Position numbers and translations under genes: made by a program
Shown: positions 56,223 through 64,000 of the stretch, one piece after another
How positions within the stretch are numbered: position 1 is the first letter of the stretch
Layout of the letters: each line of letters begins with the position of its first letter
The notes under the pieces: model-generated
What the model saw: the letters and a program-made list of their open reading frames with translations, nothing else
What the model was told of the DNA's origin: nothing
Database searches by the model: none
Origin: Haematococcus lacustris
Taxonomy: Eukaryota > Chlorophyta > Chlorophyceae > Chlamydomonadales > Haematococcaceae
Direction: 5' to 3'
Assembly: GCA_030144725.1 (NCBI GenBank)
Contig: JASKMD010000020.1
Span: forward strand, 5,474,703 to 5,538,702
DNA length: 64,000 nucleotides

Positions 56223-59200
56223 CCATCTGACAGGTGGTGGCGGCAGTGGTGGCAGCGGCGGCAGCGGCCATGGGCTGCGCTACAGCATTGGAGACCTGAA
56301 GGGCATCCAGCATGGCCTGGAGCGTGCCCTGGGTGGCAAGCTGCCCCTGCCTCAGGGGGCGCAGCTGCCTGACCTGTCGGAGGTCACAACACCGGGTGAG
56401 GAGGAGGCCACGGGAGGGGCAGGGGGAGGGAGGAAAGGGGAAGGACAGGCGCAGGGGCAGTCACAGGCACAGCGGCAGGTGCAGCGACAGGGGCAGGCGC
56501 AGCGGCAGCGGCAGGCACAGCGGCAGGGGCAGCGGCAGGCGCAGCGGCAGCGGCAGGGAAATCATGTGCCTGAGTGCATTGACAGCCAGTGTGTGTGTGC
56601 TTCATGCCTTTGCTGTCTGCGGCTGCGGCTGCCGCTGCAGTTGAGGCAGGCTGGTGCAGTGTCAGGCTGGTAGTGTGCTGCGTCTTGGCCACAGAGGTGC
56701 GGGATGGCTCCGCCCCTGAACGGCCTGGCCCCTACCCGCCCCGCATCACACCCGGGTTCGGCCCCAGCGCCGCCCCTCACCAGCCAGGCTGGTCCGAGGC
56801 CATGGCCCGGCAGGGGTCCGCCCCTGAGGCTCAGCAGGCCGCTCCCAAGCCGCAGGCCCCACCCCCAGTTCAGGTGAGGCCCGGCAGCTGGGCTGGGGCA
56901 GGGGGAGGGCGGCACGAGATGCAGGCTCATGAAAGCTGCTGCTTTGGGTACATAGTCGCATGTTAGGTTGATACGCCAGGCTGGGGGGAGGGGTGAAGGA
57001 GGCGGGGGGCCAGGCAGCCAAGCAGCTAGGTGGGCCAGGCAGGGCAGAGGGTCTGCAGCAAGGGGGGGGGGGTAGGGGCAGGTGCCCCAGTGAACGATTT
57101 GCCTGCTCCGCCTGCCTGGCCATGAGATGATGGGTGCTGGGCTAGTTTCGCGTTGCGTCTGCACTTGTTGTGTAAGGCCTGCAGCGGGAGGGGGCAGGGG
57201 CAGGGGCAGGGCTGGGAGCAGGGACAGCACCCTCTGGTGGCGGTGTGAGGTGAACAGCTGTTGGCTCGCTGGGGGCCGCCGGCTGGGGCAGGGAGGGCGG
57301 CTGTGGCATCCGCAGCATCGCCAGCAGTGGCCAAGAGAACACCCACGCTGCAAGCAGGAGCAGCAGCTGCAGGGGTGGCTGAACCAAGGCTGGCTGTCCC
57401 GCCACGTGCCGGCCTGCTCATTTGCCCACCTGCTTGCCTTGACTGCTGAACCGCCTGACCGCTTCCCTAACTGACTGCCTAACTGACTGCCCAACTGCCT
57501 GCCCACCCGTCCACCTGGTTTGTAGCAGGTGATGAGCGTGGAGGCGTACCTGGCCGACGCCTGGCTGTACAAGGACCCGCAGGGCGAGGTGCAGGGCCCC
57601 TTCTCGCGCGCTGACATCCTGGAGTGGCACAGCTCTGGCTTCTTCACTCAGGTAAGGTAGGGACGGAGGGGCAGGGGGTGCTGGGCAGAGGAGGGGCGGG
57701 GAGGGCCGGGCAGTGGAGAGACGGGGCAGTGGAGGGGCGCGGGGGATGGCAGGTGGTCGGGGGGCTATGGTGATGGGAGAGATAAGGACATTAGGGGAGA
57801 GGGGGAAGAGGGAGGGGGTGGAGGGGGAGAGAGGCTGGTGGGGGGAACAGCGGCAAAGGGTACAAGGGCTGGGGCTGGAGCAGCAGGGTAGTAATGTCTT
57901 GAGGGGCACAGATGTTGCGTTGCATAACCTGCTGGAGAACTAGCTTCAGAGCGACATGTCACGCTGAACTATTAGTTAAATCTGGCACCATCCTCAAGTC
58001 CATAACCACTTCTCATAGAAAACTGATAAGCTGGATGACTTTCCCATAACAACATCTTTCTTGGAGTAGTCTATGAACAAGTGTGCCCCTGCCCCGCCTT
58101 CCCCTGCTGCTCCCCCCTCCATACGCTGCACCTCCGGCCCCCTGCTGCCCCCTGCTCTGCCAGGACCTGCCCGTCAAGTCCCAGACCGACCCAGCCACCT
58201 CCCCCTTCCACCCCCTGGGCACCTTCCTTAAGCTGTGGGCAGCCATAGCTGAGGGCCGCGCACCGCCTCAGTTCCGCGCCCTGCAGCTGTCAGCCGGCCA
58301 ACCAGACCCCAGCAAAGCAGCAGACCCTGCCACCGCCGCCGCCGCTGCTGCTGCTGCCCCCACAGCCTCCGCCCCTGGCCCTGCTGCAGCAGCAACCACC
58401 AACCAGCTCCCCACCACCCCAGCAGCAGCTGCAGCTGCCGACCCTACTGCTGCTGCGCCCTCCCCTGCGCCAGCTGCTGCTGCCGCCCCCCCCCAGCCCC
58501 TAGCGGCCACCAGCCTGGCACCCATGGCGCTGCAGTCCTCTGCGCCCCGGCTGCAAGCGCTGCTGGAGGCTGGGCTCATGGGGCTGCAGCCCACCCTCCA
58601 GCAGCAGGCCCTGGGGCAGGCGCTGCAGGGGGGGGGCCAGGGGCTGGGTCAGGGGGCGCATGGGCCACTGCTGCAGGTGCTGGGTCAACAGCTGCAGGGG
58701 CTGGGGCTGGGGGGCGGGGGGGCGGGGGGGGGCGTGTGGCAAGGGGGTCAGGGCCCGGACCCGTCAGGCTGGCTGGACGGCGGTGGTGCAGCTTCACGAC
58801 CAGCACTGGGGGTGAGTAGTCTGGGATGGTGTTAGCAGCGGATTCACTGCCGTATGTATGTTTCTTCCCTCGCCCTCACCCTCGCCCCTCGCCCCTCGCC
58901 CCTCGCCCCTCGCCCTTGCCCCTCACCCTGGCCCCTCGCCCTCGCCCTCGCCCACTCCCCCCTTGTTGCCCTGTTGCCTGACCCCTGCACTGCGCCGCCC
59001 CCAGGCCGCCTTGACCTCAGGGCCCCTCAACGCCGCCCCCACTCAAAGTGCTGGCCCGGCCCAGCTGCCGCCCCACCCGCTGTTCCCCTCCCTGCTGGCC
59101 AGCAGCCAGGGCCCAGACAGCAGCAGCAACACGCAGGGACCCTCTGCCCCCCACTTGCTCCCCCCCGCCCTCCCCCCTGCCCCGGCCGTCAACCTCCTAA

Positions 59201-61778
59201 ACCCATCCGGTGGCGTGCTGGGAGGGGGGGGGAGCGGTGTGGGGGTGGGGGGGGGGCTGGGCGGCCTGTTCGGCCATGGCTCCTCCTTGTCGGGGGGGCT
59301 GTGGGGCGGTGCCTCCAGCTTGGTGCGCAGCGTGCGGCACAGCGCGGAGTTCAGCCGGCTGAAGAGCTTTGACTACAGCAGCTACCCGGGCAACGCCTTC
59401 CGCCTGCTGCTGGGCAGGGGGGTGGAGCCGGAGCAGCCCAGCCCCCACCCGCTGTATAAGAACGTGCTGGTGCTGAGACACCACCACCTGGTGCTGGTGG
59501 CAAACGCTGTGGTGCAGCATACCCAGGCAAGGGGGGGAGGGACAGGGCCGATGGGAGGGAAGGTGGAGTGGGTGGGTGGGTGGGTAGGGGGCAAGGGGGG
59601 GTGGGGTGGGTGGGCAGGTGGGGTGAGCAGGTGGTGGGTGAGTGAAGAGGAGGTGGGGATCCTTTTAACCGGGTCCGGCTCTCCGAACTAAATCCCTTAT
59701 TCCACATCATCCCGCTTGTCAACCGCCTTGAGGACCCAACCCTGCCTCCCCACATCTTCCAGCATCCCCATAGAGGTTGGGGCACGGGGCTTTGAAACCC
59801 AACCAGTCCCTCTCTCCACCCCATCATGGACAATTACATTTGCCGTAGTCTCCCTATCGATTCCCGAAGCCTCGGAAATTGTCAAAAAATGTATCCCCGA
59901 GCCATAAATACATTTTGAGAACATTTTTGCGCGAAGAAATAATCAAGCCTCCCACCCCATCTCGCATCAAACGCATATGATCGACATTGTCGAGTGTCGA
60001 GGTCTCCACAAACTGGTCCATTGCTGGCACTTTTGTCAAGGGCAACTTATTGTTTGACTACATTCCTAAGGACAAAATAACTACATTGTTTACTCTTTCC
60101 CGCTTTCTCGAAAGACAAAAACGATCCGGGATAGGGAATCGATAGGGAGAGTACGGTATGTCATCATCAATAACAATAACAACAACAACAATAATAATAT
60201 TGATACCGTACTATCTATAATAATAGTACGGTAGTTATCTATAATAGTAATAGTAATACCGTACTCTCCCTTTTGATTCGCGAGGCCCCGGAAAATAAAA
60301 TTAAATACTCCTTCCCGACCCAAGAAAAAGATTTTTTACCTTTTTCCCGATGCAAAAAGTGCAGCAAAACACAGTTTTGCGGGTGTGGGTGTGCTTATAA
60401 ATAATCTAGACAACTATTCCTCGTATAACATGTCAATCCTCCGTGATTCACACACTGCTTGCACAGCCACCCGGTCACCAAGTCAAAGCAAGAGCACTGT
60501 CACTGTGCACCATGTTACCACCTGGACATTGCACTAGATAGGGCACTAAACCTCCCCCGTGCATATATGGTCTCTATGCTCCTGTAGCATACCTCTTCAT
60601 TCTCCTCTGAACACTCAATGTGTGCCCAAGCCAAGCACCCCAATGGTTGACTTGGTGGGGCCAGCCTCCCTCGTTGCTGCCCCAGCCTGGCCGACCTCCC
60701 CAACAGCTGCCCTCATGCTGCCAGCCACCCCGGCTGATAAGTTGCTAACTACTCACCCCTCGCTGCTGGCACTGCTATCGATATTGATGGCGCTGCTAGT
60801 GTTGGCGCTACTGTTGTTGGCGCTGCTGCTAGTGATGTACATCAACCGTGCCTACTTGCGTGTGGGAGTGAGCATGGCTCGTGCTATTGGTGCTGGCTTA
60901 GGCTTGTTTCATTTGGTTTAGGGTTATTGTTAGGGTTAGGGTTATATTTAGAAAGCCCTTTGATGGAGCATTTCATCGTGTTGGTCAACCTGGCGTACCA
61001 GATTTTCGGCTGCGTCGCCGGCACAGATGCTACGGACCACAAAACGGTCCATCGCAGCATCTTTTACGCAACTCAAATAATTGTTTGACCACTTCGCGAT
61101 TCGGTAAAAAATCACATTGTTTACTCGTTCGCGACTTCGCGAAGCCAAAAAAACGATTCGCGGACGCGAATCATAAGGGAGAGTACGGTAGTTGTAATAA
61201 CAATAAAACAATAATAATATTGAAAAACAGTAATAGTAATATAACCTCAATGAGCACACAGTTGCGCTACACAGCCCTATCCATAGCTCACCACGCCCCT
61301 GCCTGCTGCAGGTGCCAGTGGTGCTGGAGCGAGACCACGACCCAGCTGCTGCGTGCGTGCACCTCTACGTTGCTACCCAGGCGCCCCAGCACCGTCTGCT
61401 GTCCGTGGCCATGCTGGCGTCCCAGCACATGCAGCAGCAGATGGAGGGCGCCCTGCGAGCCCACCACCAGGGGGTGACCTGGCAGGAGCTGCAGGGCCAA
61501 GGGGGGCCGGTGGCTGACTTCGACGTGGGGCTGGGGGCGGGAGCAGCAGGGGGGGAGGGGCAAGGGTTGGGGGCCGGGCTGGGGGTGACGGCAGTGGGTC
61601 ATAGCCTGGGGTCTGGTGGGGGGTCGGAGCAGGCGGGGGGGCCGGGGTGGGGCTGGCCTCTTACTGGCCTCCAGCAGCAGCAGCAGCAGGCTGCTGCCCC
61701 AGCCCAGCAGCAGCCCCAGCAGCCCTCACTCTTCGAGCAACACCAGCATCTCAGTGCAGGGTGGCTGCAGCCGCCGCC

Positions 61779-61827
<49 letters not shown>

Positions 61828-62030
61828 GTAGGTCAGCAACTGGGTCGATATGAGCCCGGACATAGCCTGGGCAGCGCAGTCGCCCCCAGCCAGCCAGGCC
61901 AGCAGCAGCACCTCCAGGGCCAGGCTGCTCACCCCCCCACAGCAGGGGGCCTGGCAGCAGCAGCAGCAGCAGCAGCAGGGGGACTGGGCAGCACCAGCCA
62001 ACCCTCCTGGCTATCTCCTTTGTACCAAGC

Positions 62031-62071
<41 letters not shown>

Positions 62072-63822
62072 GGCATGCCCCCCCCGCCCAGGCTGCCCTA
62101 CCCCCCAGCCTGCAGCAGCTCCTGACAGCGGCAGCAAACATGTCAGGACTGACCCAGGGTGCCCCCACCCAGCCCCCAATACAGGTTCGCCCACAAGCTC
62201 AGCCAGCGGCCCAGGTGGTCCCAGTCCACCAGCAGCAGCAGCAGCAGCAGCTGGCTGCCCCCCCCAAGCACATGCCTGCCGCCGCCCCCCCCCCGGGACC
62301 CCCCAACCCAGACCCCCACCCCAGCCTCTCCCCTCCCTCGCACCGGGCAGCTCCTGCATCAGATCAGGCTGCAGCCCCTGCGGCCCACTCCCCTACCCAG
62401 CCCAGCGCAGCAGCCGCCCCAGCCGCCCCCAGAGCCCCAGAGAGGGGGCCAGGGGCCGCAGGGGGAGGCCAGGAGGAGGCACCCGCTCCTGCAATCTCCT
62501 CCAAGGTGGCACCCTGGGCTGCTGTGGCTGTGGCAGGTGATCAGCTGGGGTTGGGGGGGCAGGGGCTGCAGGTCAGTCAGCAGGGGAGAGTGGTGGGGAA
62601 GGGCGAGGGGTAGGGGGCCAGGCATGTGTGGCTCTCACCTAATGGATGCAGTATGCCAAGGCAGGTCTAGGGACCTGCACCTGCTGCTGCTGTCATGTCT
62701 GCCAACCCCCTTTGTCAGCGAGTGGCAGCTGTGAAGCAGGCCCAGCCATGCCTTGTGTGCCTCCTAGCTCCTCCCCCTCCCCCTCCCCCCCTTGCCTGTC
62801 TTCTAGCAGTGTCCTGCAGTCCCCTTACAGCCCCCTGCCCCCCTGCCCCTGCAGCTCCATCTGTCAGCAAGACTCTGAAGCAAATCCAGGAGGAGGAGGC
62901 GGCTGCAGCGGCAGTGGCAGCTGCAGCCGCCGCAGCCGCCGCAGAAGCAGCCGCTGCAGCCGCAGCTGCCACTGCCGCAGCCTCTGCCTCCTCAGCCTCA
63001 GCCTCAGCCTCAGCCTCAGCAGCAAACCCCTGGACCAAGGTGACCTCAGGCAGGCCCGGGGCGGCACCGCCTGTGGCCCCAGTCTCCCCCCCCGCACCTG
63101 CTCCCGCTGCCCCCCCAGCCTCCTCGGCCCCCCCACAGGCCCCTAATGTGTGGGGCGGTGCGGCTCCAGCGCCGGTGAGTCGGGGCGGCAGGGCGGCAGC
63201 AGCAGCAGGGCTGGTGGGGCTGACACGGCGTGCAGCAGCAGCAAGGTGGGGGTCAGCAGCAAGCAGGTGTTGTGGAACGGTCAGCAACAGAAAGAGGTAG
63301 AGGGAGTCAGCAGGGAGAAAGCAGTGCAGCAGGCAGTGGCTGAGGCAGGGAGTGCTGCAGCCTGGGCAGCAGAGGACAGGCACGGCGTAGAGGGGGAGGA
63401 AGGGGGTGTGGGAGCTGTGAGATGGGGCCAAGGGGGTTCAGGGGGGTCAGGGGGGTAGCTAGATAGGCTGCTGTACGCGCACACATCCCTCTTCCCTCCC
63501 CTTGTTCCTCCCTTTGCCCCATACCCGCTTCTAGTTCCAGTTCAGGCGCACGCACCACTCTTCCTCACCTCCACCCCTCTCCACCTCCCCCTCCTCTTCC
63601 TCACCTCCCGCACCCCCTCCTCTTCCTCACCTCCATCTCCCACCCCCAGCCTAACCCCCCTGCCCCCCTCCCCTGCCCCTCCCCCTGCCCCTGCCCTCCC
63701 TTCAGGCTCCCTTGGCCAGCATCATGGAGGACGCAGTGCGCTCCAAGGCAGCAGCGGCAGCAGCAGCAGCAGCAGGCGCCCCTGAGGGCACAGGTCCAGG
63801 GCCCCGAGCTGCCACCCTGGGG
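55880..63822 (+). CDS. GYF-domain protein, EXA1/GIGYF-like, probably continuing past the window
   Basis: Exons on the plus strand: about 55940-56021 ([16 protein letters not shown]), 56233-56395 ([20 protein letters not shown]), 56693-56873 ([19 protein letters not shown]), 57527-57651 with the GYF domain ([20 protein letters not shown], then [10 protein letters not shown]; the family has W-x-Y, GPF and W-x3-GYF, here GFF), 58165-58811 ([20 protein letters not shown], the end of the GYF fold, then Ala/Gln-rich), 59006-59526, 61312-62536 (polyQ tracts), 62852-63174 ([17 protein letters not shown], like the 'LxEIQxEEE' helix of GIGYF/EXA1 proteins) and 63705-63822 ([16 protein letters not shown], followed by GTGAGT). 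GYF domains bind Pro-rich partners; EXA1/GIGYF proteins act with eIF4E-family proteins in translational repression. The donor at 59527 reads GCAAGG, so that intron would be GC-AG. The true start may lie further left. Confidence 0.8.
56155..56222 (+). repeat. (TGCC)n tetramer array
   Basis: About 17 perfect TGCC units directly before the AG acceptor of the exon at 56233; it forms the pyrimidine-rich part of the splice acceptor region. Confidence 0.97.
59660..60420. repeat. AT-rich insert 1 in a GYF-gene intron
   Basis: This stretch breaks sharply from the GC-rich surroundings. It contains 'aataacaacaacaataataat' runs and a short inverted pair AGGGAGAGTACGGTA (60144-60158) and its complement (60257-60271) around an AT-rich hairpin core. 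Its part at 60000-60160 is related to insert 2. On the minus strand both inserts conserve peptides such as [14 protein letters not shown], so they may descend from a coding or hairpin repeat. Palindromic AT-rich repeats like this are common in volvocalean organelle DNA, hence organelle origin is one option. Confidence 0.7.
60945..61260. repeat. AT-rich insert 2 in the same intron, related to insert 1
   Basis: It aligns with 60010-60200 of insert 1 in the same orientation: 'acaaa.cggtccat.gc', 'ttgtttgac.ac', 'cattgtttactc', a CGCGA/TCGCG palindromic block, then the same AGGGAGAGTACGGTA motif at 61176-61190 and an AAT/AAC-rich run. Only one end of the inverted pair is present. The stretch stops about 50 bp before the exon at 61312. 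Confidence 0.7.
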
Positions 63823-64000
63823 TGAGTCACTCTCCATGGCCAAGGGGTCACACTTGCGGTGCCGCCAGGAAGCTGCCGCCATGTATCACATGCCCCTTAC
63901 TTGATCCTTACCCGCTGCCTTCATCCACGTCCCCCTCACACAGTTCAGTTGAAGTCCAAGCAACACCCCATCATCACGCAACTCACATGCGTTTGCACCC
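63823..64000. other. right edge, intron or 3' region of the GYF gene
   Basis: The GTGAGT donor at 63823 implies that the GYF gene continues to the right of the window. I see no further exon in these last bases. Confidence 0.5.

Noticed and set aside
60559..60921. 120-codon plus-strand frame with a hydrophobic [13 protein letters not shown] segment
   Set aside because: It lies between two AT-rich inserts inside an intron, has no recognisable family and no splice support; the hydrophobic run comes from CTG/TTG-rich DNA.

Overview
The window looks like nuclear DNA of a GC-rich green alga, most likely a chlorophycean of the Chlamydomonadales (Haematococcus- or Chlamydomonas-like; the species is inferred, not proven). 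Reasons: small exons cut out by GT-AG introns, heavy CAG/polyQ and polyA coding repeats, introns packed with GC-rich satellites, a LINE and hAT-type transposons, and eukaryotic domain architectures (PXA-PX-Nexin_C, GYF). I saw no intact tRNA, rRNA or CRISPR array. All multi-exon models were assembled by eye from splice sites, reading phase and family motifs, so outer limits are approximate.

Layout. 0.5-4.65 kb (minus): a gene whose five N-terminal exons encode a phage T4 gp21-type prohead (capsid maturation) protease, with likely helical/Q-rich 3' exons; 5.24-7.13 kb (plus): a divergent gene I do not recognise. 8.06-9.88 kb: a 5'-truncated LINE with a perfect 13-bp target duplication. 10.06-13.36 kb: a hAT-type DNA transposon with a perfect 8-bp duplication, two 401-bp inverted arms and a GGCAG satellite. 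13.56-24.84 kb (minus): a chloroplast/cyanobacterial-style M16 zinc protease in at least twelve exons, whose introns hold many satellites; a 500-N gap inside it is flanked by the same ~1.7-1.9 kb twice, which is almost certainly an unmerged assembly overlap.

25.74-28.15 kb (plus): a probable secreted Cys-rich protein. 30.33-33.26 kb: a 2.9-kb element with perfect 25-bp TIRs and a 7-bp duplication, carrying a SAP-like/decapeptide-repeat protein. 33.30-39.17 kb: two tandem copies of a second element with a decayed transposase-like gene; a pure GGCTG/CAGCC satellite sits in its intron and the second copy has lost the transposase core. 40.45-41.05 kb: a diverged head-to-head palindrome. 41.2-51.6 kb (minus): a PXA-PX-Nexin_C sorting nexin. 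55.9-63.8 kb (plus, running towards the window end): a GYF-domain EXA1/GIGYF-like protein, one intron of which contains two related AT-rich repeats quite unlike the surrounding DNA.

The host genes have no obvious shared pathway (organelle protease, endosomal/lipid-contact nexin, translational-repression adaptor). The most remarkable item is the intron-bearing prohead protease, a viral capsid-assembly enzyme embedded in algal chromatin.
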